Assembly: GCA_963978545.1 (NCBI GenBank)
Contig: OZ021722.1
Span: 2,108,001-2,172,000 of the forward strand
Source: Linyphia triangularis
Taxonomy: Eukaryota; Arthropoda; Arachnida; Araneae; Linyphiidae
DNA: 64,000 bases
Direction of reading: 5' to 3'
Shown one piece after another: positions 11,031 to 23,397 of the stretch (position 1 is its first letter; the number at the start of each line of letters is the position of its first letter). The notes below the pieces were generated by a model, which was not told where the DNA came from, ran no database searches, and saw nothing but the letters and a program-made list of their open reading frames with translations. Both the position numbers and the translations under genes were made by a program.

Positions 11031-13829
11031 ACTACACTATTTTTATAATGTGTGTGTATGTATTTATGGTGCTAACTGATGCACCGTACTAGGTACAGAA
11101 ACCTTGAGTATTCGCAAATGTTAGTTCATAAAGAATAGTTTTTCATTAAATAGTCAAATGCCACGTAAGTGATGTATGATTGACAAAATGTGTAAGGCAG
11201 CTATCGATAACATTTACAACAGTCTACAGGAGTCTGTACAAATCAATTGATTTTCATAAAACTTTGTATACGCATATAGGAACCAAATCATTACAGAATA
11301 ATTAAAATTTTCAAAAAGATTAAAATATTGTCCACTTTTGATTACTAAGTAAAATATTCGTTAATATTTGTGTAAAAATATTTAAATTGCAATACCAGTG
11401 ATTTATAGAAATTTTTTTTTTTGTAGGTTGAGACCCATTGATGGGTCGTGAACCAGTTTTTTTATACGAGAGTCGTTTTTAAACCTGTGAGTTTTTCATA
11501 TACTTAAAGTAGAAGTTAGAAGAAATACCAAAATGGGGGGGGGGGGGGATTTAATAAGCAGCGGCTGAGCGATAATTTTGTGACACGTTTATCAATACTA
11601 AATTGTTTTATCACAGTTCTTACCATTTTGTAACTAAAAAGCAATTTAAAAATTACCATTGAATTATACGCTTTTTCAAACCATACAATAAGTGTGCATT
11701 ACTTCTAAGAACTGGAGATATATTTAGTAATTTTAACTAATTTAATTATTTTTAGTAATTAAAAATTAAGACATTTAATATTTTTTTTTTTTAAATTACA
11801 ATTTGAATTAAGTTATTTTATGGGTACTCCAAAGTAATGTTAAAATCAATGAGGTAGTGAAAAAGTGGGTCGCCATTGTTCATCTTTCTAAAAAGGTGGG
11901 TCTTGACCTGTGAAGGACTGATTTGTAATACATATTTGAAAAATAAACTGTAGGATCATTGCAATTTAAGAAGGGGGGGGGGGGGGCTTGATTTTTATTT
12001 TTGGGAACCAATCAGTGTCTAATTTCCTTATTAGTTGGCGGAATACTTGGTCAGGGCCAACTTTATTTGGATGGGCAACTTTTACCTCATCGAAATTAAT
12101 TACAATTTTTTTTACGCATCCGACAATTGTATAATATTTTCATTTCACGTATACTTTAAATTTTTTTTATTTCAGATTCAGTTTTTTTCATGTTTAAATT
12201 AATGTTGATCAGAAAGACAAATTGAAAACTTGTCCTTTTAAAAAAATTATTAAAAATCCACTTTTAAAACTTTTTTTTTTATTTTGTAATTTTTTAATTA
12301 TCCGTTCTCAGTTGTTTCTATAAAACACTTATTATTTTTTAGATATATCACTATTTCTATTACTTATCAATCCACTGCTTGGAATCATTATTTTTCCTTT
12401 AAATAAAACAGCGCGATCATTTTGCAAAACACTCCCATAAAATATAAAGAAGCAAAAATGCTGATGTTGCAGTCAGCTGTATTTTGAATTATGACGCTTT
12501 CGAAGTGGCCTTGGCTCTGGCTATAGTGAAAGAGATACTAAGTGGATTTCTCCCGTTCAAATTTCAATACGTGTATTTTAAATAAAGACTATAACCATAG
12601 CTATTTCTAGTCATAATGGAACTGAAAAAAATTTCTGACTAATATTTGTGAAATGAATACTTGATAGTAGACTTAATCAAGAAAAAACTACCGTTATAAT
12701 GCGGAACTCTTTACTAGTAGCGGGGGTGGGTAAACCTAACCTAAATTGAAGATGTGATTCGGTTAATTTTGCACACGCCTACTGCTCCACCCATTGTAGA
12801 GGCGCTGACATCGTTTTCTAGTTTCGGTTTGACTAGATAGCGCCCTTAACTATAGTAATAATTCTACAATTTTTAATTTTTTTATTCCTACGTACGTAGA
12901 AATCTGTGTTTCAGCAAGCAGTTTTCGCATGGTAACTGTCATGATTAGTGCATATAATAAAAATAAATTTATGAACTGAGTTTCCTAATGAAATACAATA
13001 GTTATTTATAATATTTATGTTCATATGAATATTTTATGCTTGTCCCACGACTCCTTTAGTCCTGAGAAATGTGCAATGCACCTCTTTGTATCATAACAGT
13101 GGCGTCCTTGACATTTCCCCAAATTAGTGTTTATAGAGTAAAAAAGTTTTACATTCCCAAGACAGATATTTTCTTTTCTTAAAATTTGGTATACAACGAT
13201 TTGGCTCGTAAAAAATTTCCGAACAAACCAATCTTTTCACGTCACCAGTCCGTGAATATATTCGGTTGAAATTCCGAAATCTTTCATAGTACAATCAATC
13301 GTCTAGAAAAGTCAATTTTTAAATTTTCACTCTATTAGGGATTCTAGTTATTTACCCTAACATTGGTGTAAAAGAGATTCATTTAGAAAATAATGTATTC
13401 TGAGAAACTGGTAATGTTCAAAATGTGTTGTGATCTTTTCTTTTTCATTTCGCTCACTGAGCGTTTTCGGTCTGTGAGCTTAATATATAACACTTCATTG
13501 ATCATGCAGACGATAGAATAAAAAATAATTTGAAGTATATTTCTTTTTTTTTTTAAAATGAAAAAGTAAAATCGCCCAGTCGAAGTTCTAAAACGCGACG
13601 TGGAAAAACAACTTTTTACGTTTCATAATTATTAAATGAACTTTAAGGAATTATTGGACATAGTAAACAATTCATTGAAATTTTTAATTGCAAGTATTTT
13701 AAATAAATGAATCACGTAAGACGTTATTTTGAGTTTTGTTCCACTGTGTGGCAACACTTGGGACACGCATGGGGGCCAATCAAAATAAATCATAAATTAA
13801 AATATTCACATTCTATTATTTCAATTGTG
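11031..13829. other. A+T-rich DNA, no gene seen
   Basis: Nearly 3 kb without a supportable feature. Two 14-nt G runs (11535-11548 and 11973-11986). The segment from about 11424 (GACCCATTGATGGGTCGTGA) recalls hAT-type ends, but I found no partner end. Confidence 0.5.
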
Positions 13830-14230
13830 ATGTACATTCTACAGGGTGGTGATATAGAAACTTTGTAGACATATGGATCTCTCGCTTCCCTTTAACAGAT
13901 CCAGATGAGATTTCATGTAGAGTTATTCAGAGGTATAGTTGCTCAAGATTCGGTGAATGACAACAAAATGGCGGTTACGATTATAGTCACAGAAACTTGT
14001 AGTTTTCGAATTGCAGCACCTACTTTTTCCTGTTGCAAAATGCTCGGCGCATGCGAAAACCCTAAGGATCACAAAAAACGGACATGTTATGCACGCACTA
14101 AAAACATCTCTGTAGAGGAAAGACATCAATCTCAGAACGCCGCTCGCCAGGTATTCAACGAAGAAAATCAATTGGTTGTTTCGGGGATCCCCCCCCCCCC
14201 CCCCACTGTCTACGGCCCTGTGTAAGAAAT
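13830..14230 (+). other. open stretch with no recognised product
   Basis: A plus-strand frame (13905-14225, 106 codons) starts MRFHVELFRGIVAQDS and runs into a 16-nt C tract (14189-14204) that gives a polyproline tail. G+C is higher than around it. I recognise no domain; it could be a decayed exon, transposon remnant or chance frame. Confidence 0.2.
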
Positions 14231-14465
14231 TTTTGATTGAAGCAAAATTATTTGTTTTTAGAGCGAAAACAACAATCCATTGGGAGGTGGGTTTTTTTTT
14301 TTTGCGTTTCTGTTTCTCTCATTTTTCTTACTTTCCAAGTATGAATGAGTTCGTCTAATTTTTAAATCGGTTGTTATTAAATTATACCTGTGTTCAACGT
14401 TGAACAAAGTTTGATACGGAATATTGCATAAAAAACTTACCGGTGATGTATAATGAACAATTGAA

Positions 14466-15098
14466 CTAGGGGTGTGGAGCATCGCACAACTTTCAATTAC
14501 ACTACAACACTGGTCACTATATTTAAATTTGACGTGAAATACCATTTTCATATTCTCATTCATTTGAAAAAATTGTCAGTTTTATTTTTGTTTTAATAAT
14601 TACACGGGGAAAAAAAAACCTTGCCAAAATGGTGATTTTGGCGGTATACTTTGCAATAATTCTTATATTATCCTTTCTTGAAAGTGGAGAAAAACGGTCG
14701 CTGATGAGCGAAGCTCAAGAGAATAGAACTCTGTGTTAAAGATATTCGCTTTTCAACTTTTTACACCGTAATAGCTTTTTACCAGAATTTCAGAGTGGGG
14801 ATGTATAGATCACCTTATGATCAGATTTGGGGATGCATAGACCACCTTAAGAAGCACTACCACAGAGATTTTTATCAAAATCTTTAGAGCCGTTTTTTAG
14901 CAGTTGCTGAAAAACATGATTTTTCATATTTTCATGTTTTGCACATGCGTAATATTGACGAAAACCTTAGTGAGGAGTCCCATGGCCACCACTAACACCA
15001 AATTTGAACATCGTTTGTGAATTATGCTGACCACGTGCACACGCACGGTAATATTTTCTTAACCCTCTGTTAACATAGAGATAAAATTAAAAGTAAAA
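14466..15098 (+). mobile_element. family C repeat, copy 4
   Basis: Near full-length: starts GGTGTGGAGCATCGCACAAC, continues CTTTCAATTACACTACAAC, and ends AAATTAAAAGTAAAAATTC. Has a local duplication of the GGGGATG(T/C)ATAGA(T/C)CACCTTA block near 14800-14850. Confidence 0.65.
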
Positions 15099-15113
15099 AT
15101 TCATAATTATCTT

Positions 15114-15370
15114 AAATATGGACTATTAAATCAATAACCTGCAATTCTGGTTTGAGAATAGCTTGGAAAACCCTTGTTGAAATCTTCCAATTCGATAATT
15201 TATAGATGAAAACGTAAGAAATTGGGAAAATAAATAATGAAAATAAATAATGGATAAATCTAAAATATGGACTATTAAATCAATAACCTGCGATTCTGGT
15301 TTGAGAATAGCTTGGAAAACCCTTGTTGAAATCTTCCAATTCGATAATTTATAGATGAAAACGTAAGAAT
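15114..15370. repeat. tandem duplication, two ~108-bp units
   Basis: Units 15114-15221 and 15263-15369 are almost identical (one substitution CAATTCTGG/CGATTCTGG and one A indel), with starts 149 bp apart and about 40 bp of AAATAAATAATG-like spacer. Near-identity suggests a recent duplication. Confidence 0.85.
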
Positions 15371-16444
15371 TTGCGAGAAATAATAAAAAAACAACAACTT
15401 TGAATGAGGAAATAAACGCCGCTTTGACATTTCCAGCGAATGTTGCATCACGAAAATGAGGCGCGACGTTGCTTCAGGAAAGTGGCACCACGGAAGTGCT
15501 TAAGGTTACTGCCAATGTCTTGACTGTTTCTCTGACCGTTATTGTTTTACTGATTTATTTGTGTAGGGAGGTTTTTTTTTAATGACGCCACTTTTTCGAT
15601 CTTTGGTACCTCGTTCGTTTCTATTAATGACACCTTAGAATAAGGCAATTTCTTACTGCAGCTACTGCCGATTACTGAATGTCATTTGAAAATGGTGGAT
15701 TTTGTAACAATCGATCCGCTTAATGAAAAACCAGAAAATAGTTTCCATTAGCTGTCTGTTTGTTTGTTAAATTCGCGTTTTATTCTTTATTCCCAAGTCG
15801 ATAGGATTTGGGGTGAGAAATGTTTTTCGTACTAAGTTAGGTAATTTCTTCGGTTGAGATTTAATGTACGGTGGCTCTTGGTGACTTTTTGAAGATTGGC
15901 GATTGGCACTGAATGTCCGTCGACTTAGTTTCTCGGCAAAGGATATTTCAAGTATTTTGAAGCAGGATTTTGCTAGGGTAAGATAGTGAAAATCGAATAC
16001 TTTTTGAATGAAATAACTTTTATATTAGTTTATGATGATGGATAAAAATAAATTGCAATTTGGTTGTTGAAACGTGCGGTGACCAAAGTATTTTCCCTTT
16101 TGAATCCATATTTTTTTTTAACATTTTCATTAGACCAAAAAGCTTTTTACAAGTACTTTACTGCTAAATCCATAAACGTTTTTTAAAGTGAATAAACATG
16201 GTGCACTAACTATGTGTATGAAAACGTGCAATGAATGGTGCGCATTGTGTAGTGTCCACTAAACTGCACTTTGTCGTAACAACATGTTGACTAATTATAA
16301 AACCAGCTTTTTAAATTTTGGACTAAGTGGTAATGATTTAGTGCCGATTCGGTTCATTAATTTGCGCGTATCAGGTCAATTTGTAAATTTAATGCCGAGT
16401 TATCTAAGAAGCAACCATTAAAAATAAATAGAAAGTATTTTATT
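15371..16444. other. A+T-rich DNA, no gene seen
   Basis: Nothing supportable; no long open frame and no repeat matched elsewhere in the window. Confidence 0.5.
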
Positions 16445-17112
16445 GAAATCCTCTCTATGTCATAATCTTCTAGCCCAGTGCATTTAGAAACTACTTTATA
16501 TAAAACCTTGGAAAAGGATCACATAATGAAATGACGTAAAATAACAACTCGAAAATAGCGTCTAATATATTTTATTTTATTAATGAAAATTAAAAAAAAA
16601 AGCAAAAGACTATTACAGTTAGCATCTCTGCATAGGCATTGATTTCAGATAGAAAACAAAATACTGCATTCGACTCTATGTTTTCAAGTTTTCAATTTTT
16701 GTCATTTCATTTACCCTTTGTTGGGCGAGCGACCTTTTGTCTCGCGGTTAGTCCGGGACAAATGTCCCCCAAATTCAAATTTTTGTGTATACCATTACAT
16801 TTGTGACCACATATCAAAGTGGTTATTTTAATTGAAAAAACAACAGAATAAAGTAAAAATTAAAAAATATATATATATATATATATTTTTAAAATAACTT
16901 GAACTTGGGCTGCCATCTATTGAGAAATAGACGAACAAATTTTGCGGGGGGAGGGAACATTTGTCAACCGCTCGACTAACCAAGGGTTAATAAGTGATCC
17001 TTTTCCGTACCTACTCACCAAATGTCAAGGTTTCATACGAAGAAGTTTTTTCAATGAACTAGTCTAGAAGATTTTGACGCATCTGGTATAGGGAACGATC
17101 CAGGATTTCCCC
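16445..17112 (+). mobile_element. MITE-B copy 2 with nested piggyBac-like insert
   Basis: Both arms present: left ATCTTCTAGCCCAGTGCATT and right GTCTAGAAGATTTTGACG then TATAGGGAACGATCC. The middle is split at TCATTTCAT...AAGTGATCC by the 273-bp element at 16714-16986; skipping it restores the layout of other MITE-B copies. Confidence 0.75.
16714..16986 (+). mobile_element. piggyBac-like repeat L, copy 2, nested in MITE-B
   Basis: Ends CCCTTTGTTGG and CCAAGGG with TTAA on the right (16987-16990) and a degenerate TTTA on the left (16710-16713). TTAA targets and C-run termini fit piggyBac-type non-autonomous elements. Contains an (AT)n stretch (16868-16886) and is related to 4299-4616. Confidence 0.6.
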
Positions 17113-17854
17113 CGAAGTTTCCCACCAGACGTAATTTCCACAAGTCGAAGTTATTGTCACTTCGAAAACTTATTGCGGCAGTATTAGAGAGAGTGGATCT
17201 GATTCATTGACGCTTGGAACTGGAAAATGAACGAAACATTTTGCAATTTCGATGTATAACAATTTGCCGAAACGAGATAATAGCTGTGGAAAAGCTACGA
17301 TGCTGTAACGAGTGGCGTCATGTCCAAATGACTAAGAAATCATTTTGTAAAACGGCTAACTTTGATTTTACGTCGCGTTGATTAATGTCTGTTCTTTTTT
17401 TTTCGTTGGTAAGAAGAAGTGTTGCATAAGAGGGGTGGTTATATAGTCAGAGAAGTTGAAGCAGGTTGTCGGTGGCCGTGAGTTTAACGACATTTCTTAA
17501 TTGTCGTCCCGAAAAGCGCTCGTCAAAGGAGAGAGGCCTTGAAAAAAGCAAGACTTGAGATTTCATTCACTTTGTCCGGAATTGCTGAGATATATTCATG
17601 ATAGGTTCTTAGAATCGGCGAGCATGAGGAATCTCGAAAATGATTGCACACGAAGGCTGTGGCGAACCCAGTATCGCAAATTCACCGGCCAATATCGGCA
17701 CGACACTGGTCAACCTAAATGTGGAAGAGTTACACAAATTTCGACCTCCATTTACATCAAAACAGAATATCGCAGACTTTGCTTTATGAGTTAATGAGTT
17801 AAGCTGTTTGCTTAATGAGTGTTATGCTATTTAACTGTTATGCTATTTGAGTCC
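17113..17854. other. single-copy-looking DNA with a short unrecognised frame
   Basis: Not matched elsewhere in the window. A plus-strand frame (17555-17794, 79 codons) begins MRFHSLCPELLRYIHDRFLE and is rich in arginine; no domain recognised and no splice or promoter support. Confidence 0.3.
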
Positions 17855-17856
17855 TA

Positions 17857-18096
17857 TACTAAACTCCAACTTAACTTGACATCACTAGACGATAGATCTT
17901 CACCGTGCTCATAGGCAATTAATCCATTTTAGCGGAGTGAAGACATAATTCTCGCCAAACCTTATAGCCTTTTGTTCTGTACAGGGTTGTGGTTTGGCGA
18001 ACATTATGCTTTCACGCCGCCAAAATGGATTAAATACCTATGAGCACTGTGACGATCTACCGTCTAAGTGATGTCAAGTTAAGTTGAAGTTTAGTA
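17857..18096 (+). mobile_element. MITE-A copy 1 (TA-flanked palindrome) in a MITE-B arm
   Basis: Begins TACTAAACTCCAACTTAAC and ends GTTAAGTTGAAGTTTAGTA, flanked by TA (17855-17856 and 18097-18098). The two halves pair almost completely around a loop of about 30 nt. The TA target and long inverted repeats fit a Tc1/mariner-type MITE. The flanks GTCC-TA-GTAAGGATC show insertion into the terminal arm of MITE-B. Confidence 0.8.
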
Positions 18097-18640
18097 TAGT
18101 AAGGATCATTCCCTATACTCGTCCTGTTACAATATTCAATATTCCAGCCCCAGTGTATTTCGAAACTACTTTGCACAAAACCTTCACATTTGGACGAAAA
18201 GGATCCCTCAATGAAATGACATGAATTAACCTTTAACTGCTGTAAGCGGTCTGACAGACCGCGAGTCATTTTTTGTGGAATGCTTCCACCCCCTAAAATA
18301 TCACATCTTTAACATTTATATTAATTTTTCTGGTTCTATGTTTCTTAAACTTTAAACTGATGTTCACCAATTAGTTTGGCGCAGTATGGACCATGTGTAG
18401 CTCTTGCGCAAAAACCTCAAAACCACCCAACCACAGCAGTTAAAGGTTAAACACTCGAAAATAGCGTCTAACATATTTTGTTTTATATTTAAAAACTTTC
18501 ATTTCTAAATAATAGAACAACATCTTCATGAAAACAACTTTTGTCATTTCATGAAGTGATTCTTTTTGTACCAAATGTCCATGCTTTCTACAAAGTAGTT
18601 TCGAAGTTGGCTAGAAGATTGTAACATGTCGAAATTTGCA
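18097..18640 (+). mobile_element. MITE-B copy 3 with nested piggyBac-like insert
   Basis: Left arm GTAAGGATCATTCCCTATAC, right arm GGCTAGAAGATTGTAACATG. Split at its ATTAA by the element at 18230-18446; removing that restores the AATTAAAAACTCGAAAATAG layout of other copies. MITE-A copy 1 sits in its left arm. Confidence 0.8.
18226..18450. mobile_element. piggyBac-like element with intact TTAA duplications
   Basis: The element proper is 18230-18446 (217 bp). Terminal inverted repeat CCTTTAACTGCTGT / ACAGCAGTTAAAGG is perfect, flanked by TTAA at 18226-18229 and 18447-18450. An internal palindrome GCGGTCTGACAGACCGC lies just inside the left end. No coding capacity. This is one of the best-defined insertions in the window. 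Confidence 0.85.
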
Positions 18641-18802
18641 TATAAAACTAGTTAGATTGGGCTAGTAACTTTCACTTATACTTCTACACACGCTTCAATT
18701 CCGATACAGCCTTTCAAAACTATCCTTCGGTATGTAATAGTAAATGAAATGTGATACATTAGAGCTAATAAGAGACTCGTTCACGTTCTCTCTACACTCC
18801 TA

Positions 18803-19298
18803 CAATCAAACTTCGCTAACGTGAAATCGCTTAATACAAAATCCCGTTTAACGCGAAGTAAAAGCAGTGCTCCTTAAGATTAAGCTTAAACTAAACATTA
18901 ATTTATTCGTTTAACACGTAATTTCACATAATGAAATCTCGCTTAAGACGGAAGAGAAAAAAAATGCTATACAAGTTATTTTTTTTTTTTGCAGATGAAA
19001 CTTTGCAACGTTTCCTAATTTTATTAAAAACTTAAAGTAAAAGTTAATAATTCAGTTTCTTTAAATAATAAATTAAAGGTAAATGCATTTTCCCCCCTAA
19101 CGTGTGTCTTGTTACAATATCGCTTTAAATATAAGCCTTGCAATGTAAATGTTCGAAAAAGCAACACTATTAAATAAATACACATATATCTAGTAGTTTA
19201 AATCCGCATTGATTAAATGAAAAGATTGTTTGCACGAAATTCGATCAACGCGAAAAATTTCGGCAGTCCATCGACTTCGTGTTAACGAGGCTTGACTG
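18803..19298. mobile_element. pogo/Tigger-like non-autonomous element
   Basis: Left end CAATCAAACTTCGCTAACG and right end CGTGTTAACGAGGCTTGACTG, flanked by TA (18801-18802, 19299-19300). The CAGTCAA...GTTAACGCGAA-type terminus and TA target are characteristic of pogo-like Tc1/mariner elements. No transposase frame. A second member is at 56930-58224. Confidence 0.75.
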
Positions 19299-19300
19299 TA

Positions 19301-19725
19301 ATAATAATAATAAAGAAAGAACAAATATTTTTTTTTTCTTTCGGAATTATCTTGATGACTTGCCCCTTTGAGAGACGGGCGCGCCACCTTTCTTCGAACG
19401 CGATGTTCGATTCGGGAAAAAAAAGAAAGCTTTTTCGAATTTGGAGCTGCGTGCAAGAATGACCCGTTGACCGCATTCTATGGCAAGGACGGATGGACAA
19501 CCTTGCCGTGTTTTTTGGGTCTCCCCGGAAATCACAATGGACAGCAGAAGTGACGTAACGAGATTTGTATCGCAATGTTATTACGATTTATTTATTATGT
19601 AGTATGATGCCTTATGTTAACGTCGCAATGTTATTTCGATGCAGTTGCCTTTCATTAACACGACGGTTCCATTTATTCTACACAAAGTTTGGGGACAGTA
19701 CCTTTTTTTTTTTTTTTTGGTGATG
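19301..19725. other. no gene supported
   Basis: Overlapping short frames on both strands at 19190-19575 reflect a locally higher G+C content but contradict one another, and none has a recognisable domain. A poly(T) run precedes the SINE. Confidence 0.4.
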
Positions 19726-19739
19726 CCTGTAAAATTTTG

Positions 19740-19925
19740 CCGACCAAACGGTATAGTGGTTAGCGTGCTAGCTTCTAGACCGCGAGGTTGCGGGTTCCGA
19801 GTCCCGTGTTAGGCATGGGTGTTTGTAAATGTATGTTGGCTTGTCTAATGACGAATGTTTCGGCGCATTATAAGCCCTCGTGTTGCTGACGGCGCCAGAT
19901 AATCTGAAAACAACCAATCAACCTA
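19740..19925 (+). mobile_element. SINE-1 copy 1 (tRNA-derived), 14-bp TSD
   Basis: Type copy. The tRNA-like head has an A-box region (TATAGTGGTTAGCGTG) and B box GGTTCCGAGTCCC with CGGG/CCCG T-arm pairing; the first and last bases of the head (GCC...GGC) still resemble an acceptor stem. The body ends GATAATCTGAAAACAACC with a short AACC-like tail rather than poly(A). The direct repeat CCTGTAAAATTTTG flanks it (19726-19739, 19926-19939). It would be transcribed by RNA polymerase III if active and depend on a LINE in trans. Confidence 0.9.
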
Positions 19926-20008
19926 CCTGTAAAATTTTGAGATGCTGACGTATTCAAATTGCTGAAAAGTGTAAAAAATATGCGATGCAATAAATGTAAT
20001 GAGTAAAA

Positions 20009-20683
20009 CAAGGGGTGTGGAACATGGCACAACTTTTAATAACTCTGTAATATTTGGTACTACATTTAAATTTGACGTTGTTCTTTATAGTTTTCATACT
20101 TTCTTTCATTTAATGACCAGTTAGGCGATATTTTGAGAAATTTTTTTTTTCATGTGTCACTTATAGATAATTCTTACATAAGCCTTACTTGTAAGTGAAA
20201 CATAGAAAAGGAGAAAAACTGTCGTTGGTGACCGATGCACAAGGGTAAGAGAACTCTGTGTCAAAGACATTCGTTTTTCAACTTGTTATGTCTTTGTAGC
20301 ATTTTTTAGGGAATTTAGAAGTGGGGATGTTTGGAACACCTTAAGAGTCATTACCACAGACATTGTGATCAAAATAGTTAGAGCAGTTAGCGATTACTGA
20401 AAGATACGATTTTTTCAATGCTTATGCGCATGCGCAATTTCGATGAAAACCTTAATAATAGATCCCATGGCCACCACTAACCCATGCATAAAATTTGAAC
20501 ATCGATGGTCAATTCTTTCGGGAGTTATACTGATCACGTACACATAGAAATTTTTTCTAGATCTAGAAGTTGAGGGTGTTTCCAAAACGTAGAGAAAAGC
20601 TATAAAAAAAAAAAATTCTGACTGAAAACAATTACTTTCATTACTAAGTGTTAACACATGGATAATTGAAAGCAAAAATTCCT
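20009..20683 (+). mobile_element. family C repeat, copy 5
   Basis: Starts GGGTGTGGAACATGGCACAA and ends GGATAATTGAAAGCAAAAATT. Retains CCCATGGCCACCACTAACCC and TTTGAACATCG. Near full-length. Confidence 0.65.
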
Positions 20684-20751
20684 GCTTCTCTGATGGCACT
20701 GAAAATTGAATATATAATTCTGTGAACAGTTAAACATATTCCATGATTTTT

Positions 20752-20863
20752 GGCAAAGCAAAATTAGAAGGCCAAAACTACTTACGGTGAAAATTTCAGA
20801 GCACTACGCCTATTTTAAGTAGCTTTCCACACACACAGAGACTCTTAGTTTTATTATTATAGA
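20752..20863 (-). mobile_element. Helitron-like (Heli-2) 5' fragment
   Basis: On the minus strand it begins TCTATAATAATAAAA, as the complete copy at 7986 does, then a GTGTGTGG run and one internal unit (GCTCTGAAATTTTCA...TTTTGGCC). The rest is missing. Confidence 0.65.
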
Positions 20864-21339
20864 TATTGAACTATCATGCAATAAAGTTCGCATACAAGGG
20901 CAGAATTTTGCTGAGACCTTGATTTTTGAAAAATAATTGAGATTCCTTGCTAAAATATCAATTGATAGTGACAAATTAATTTCCCGTTCAAATGAATAAT
21001 CTAAAACCATACTTCTTTTCCCTGTGAATTTGTCCATAGTTTTCATTTAGTTTTTAAATAGGGTGTGGGAGAGGGAGGGGGGGGGGGAGAGTTGCATATT
21101 CAGTTATCGGTATACTCTTGATAAATTAACTTTTTCTTTTTTATTGTTTCTGTGGTTTATATTTTCAAGTTGTAATTCGATCAATACAATCTGGTGACTG
21201 AAAAACATGCCTGTTGGTAAAATAAAAAATAATTCTCTTTAGGAAGTTTCGAATGGTAGCAGTAATTTTCCCTTTACCTTTTTCGCGGATTTTAAACGGT
21301 AAATTTTCCGTAGCCTTTTTTCAGAAAATATAATAATAT

Positions 21340-21825
21340 AACTCATTAGACAAGTTTATAATATATATTCTTCATTTACATTGCCAATTTTTAAGTGCAA
21401 CTGCAAATTATTGAGCTCAGAACGAGTTTTCATAGTGTTTGACTACTAAGAACAAAAGATCCATTCCGAACTATTTACTAACTTCTTTTTTTGTCCCCAA
21501 AACTTGATTGAATACATTATCCGAGTCAACGATTTATGAAAGCTGATAAATTTGATGTAAGGCATTATAAACATATATTTTATTCATTTCGATTAAATCA
21601 ATTTTGGCAACAGGAAAGAGTTTTAACAATGATTGGGTTAAATGGAATTTATTGTGTATTCCGTAGCGATTATAGAAGCAATCTTTTAGTGAAAGTGACA
21701 TCCCCCAAAATTTGGTAGAATGCAAATCTATCTGCCAAAAGTGAGCCCGATTGGATGATAGCAAGTGGTTTAATTAGACCTCCGGCAGCGACAAACATAC
21801 ACAAAATCGAAATTATTATAAAGAA
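21340..21825 (-). mobile_element. family F repeat, minus strand
   Basis: Reverse-strand relative of the 5393-6000 copy: TAGTGTTTGACTACTAAG, AAAACTTGATTGAATACATT, GATTGGATGATAGCAAGTGG and ACACAAAATCGAAATTATTA in order. Frames in this region are repeat by-products. Confidence 0.45.
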
Positions 21826-21830
21826 TTTAA

Positions 21831-22251
21831 AAAGGAAATGAACTCAGGATAAAAGTTCGAGAAATCAGCTAGTTTATAAATAGCGTTTAAATCGTGAATG
21901 TCACTAAAACACCGCTTCCACGCGCATGCATCAGGGCTAAGATGCCAAGCATGTACACACCATGCTGATTTGTAGTTTTTGTTTATAATAAAAAAATATC
22001 GATTTGTTGGTAAGGTTTGCGACAAACGAAATGAAAAGTTATATCTGAATATCCAACTTCTAATCTAACCAGGTATCTGTGTTCGCAGTCAATAACTGAA
22101 ATTCCCATTCTAATTACTATGAAATAGATCTAACCTATTAATTGTATCGATACCTTCAAATTGATATATAACACATGTCTGTAGCATTTATAGTTTGGCT
22201 TGAAAATTATAAACTGACATCCATTTACAACATTTCCGATTGAATTTTGGG
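21831..22251. other. no gene seen
   Basis: A+T-rich, without a recognised repeat or convincing frame. Confidence 0.45.
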
Positions 22252-22400
22252 ACATACTGATAGTTGTGGGACCTCGCATGCCAAAGGTACTGGGTTCGGA
22301 TCCTGGCATAGACAAGGATGTTCGTTGGGGTTCGGAATCCACGTTAAGCTGTAGGTCCCTGTCTGATTAGCCATTAGTGTGAAACCAAACAATCTATTGA
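22252..22400 (+). mobile_element. SINE-2 copy (second tRNA-headed family)
   Basis: B-box-like GGGTTCGGATCCTGGC in a tRNA-like head, then body GGTTCGGAATCCACG and GTAGGTCCCTGTCTGATTAG. The body matches the copies at 56500-56640 and, reversed, 48475-48625. A-box region degraded. Confidence 0.6.
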
Positions 22401-22519
22401 ATTTTGGTAAGGAATCTCTATGAGACCTCTCATTTGATATATAGTCTACAGCATTTGTAGGTATGTTGAACTCACACTGACGGAACCTTTGTATAAGTTT
22501 TGTTTACTAAGTTAATGTA

Positions 22520-22760
22520 TACTAAACTTCAACTTAACTAGACATCACTTAGACGATAGATCGTCACAGTGCTCATAGGTATTTAATCCATTTTGGAGTC
22601 GTGAAAGCATAATGTTCGCCAAACCACAATCCTATAGAGAACAAAAGGCTATAAGGTTTGGCGAGAATTATGTCTTCACTCCGCTAAAATGGATTAAATA
22701 CCTATGAGCACTGTGACGATCTATCGTCTAAGTGATGTCTAGTTAAGTTGAAGTTTAGTA
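22520..22760 (-). mobile_element. MITE-A copy 2
   Basis: Ends TACTAAACTTCAACTTAAC and GTTAAGTTGAAGTTTAGTA, flanked by TA (22518-22519, 22761-22762). Opposite orientation to copy 1, and lacks the variants shared by the copies inserted in MITE-B (for example CTCCAAC and TCTTCACC). Confidence 0.85.
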
Positions 22761-22869
22761 TAGAGTAGAAGCTGAAATGGAATGAAATGTTCTTGTCAAA
22801 CAAAGTTGATAATGAAAGTTGCATTTCACATGAATGAAAAACTAAGCTTATGTTGCAGTAAGTATGATT

Positions 22870-23207
22870 GAATAATGAAATTGCGTTAACATTGTTGTGA
22901 TTTAAAGTTAACGAAGTTGCATTTAATATTGCCGTGTAACATTGCATTGTTGTGAATTAAAGTTGGTTACTAAGGTTGCATAATACGTTGCAGAAAACTA
23001 AGTTGTATGCTGCATAAAATATGGCTGTATAAGGAAATTATAGTAACATTGTTGTTATTCAGTGTGAATTACATTAAATAGGTTTGTATAAGGAAATTGT
23101 ATTAACGTTGTTGTGATTCAAAGTTAATTGCATTAAATGTGGCTGTTTAAGGAAATTGCATTAACTTTGTTGTGGTAAAAAGTTTAAACATTGTCGTGCA
23201 ATGTGGA
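22870..23207. repeat. 59-bp tandem repeat
   Basis: Three recognisable units start at 23031, 23090 and 23149 (period 59), each opening AAGGAAATT and containing TAAC(A/G/T)TTGTTGT. More degraded relatives of the same motifs extend left to about 22870. Confidence 0.7.
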
Positions 23208-23397
23208 TGAAAGGGCATTTGGCGAGATTGTCTTCGAAAGGGCGAATTGTGTGTCATCACGAGGAGGAGGAAGGAAGAGGATGACCCCCTCGGGGGGAGG
23301 ATGACCCACATTCCTTTTCTCGAATGGTTGCGCAACCAGCTTTTATCTCTTTTATACGAAAGATGAGCAACCGACAGGGATTTAGCTGTGGGTGCTT

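Noticed and set aside
13905..14225. 106-codon plus-strand frame as a gene
   Set aside because: Ends in a C16-encoded polyproline tail, overlaps an equally open minus-strand frame, and has no domain; kept only as an unassigned stretch.
19740..19815. A tRNA gene with A and B boxes
   Set aside because: The same sequence recurs with a constant non-tRNA 3' body and target duplications, and the acceptor stem is imperfect: SINE heads, not functional tRNAs.
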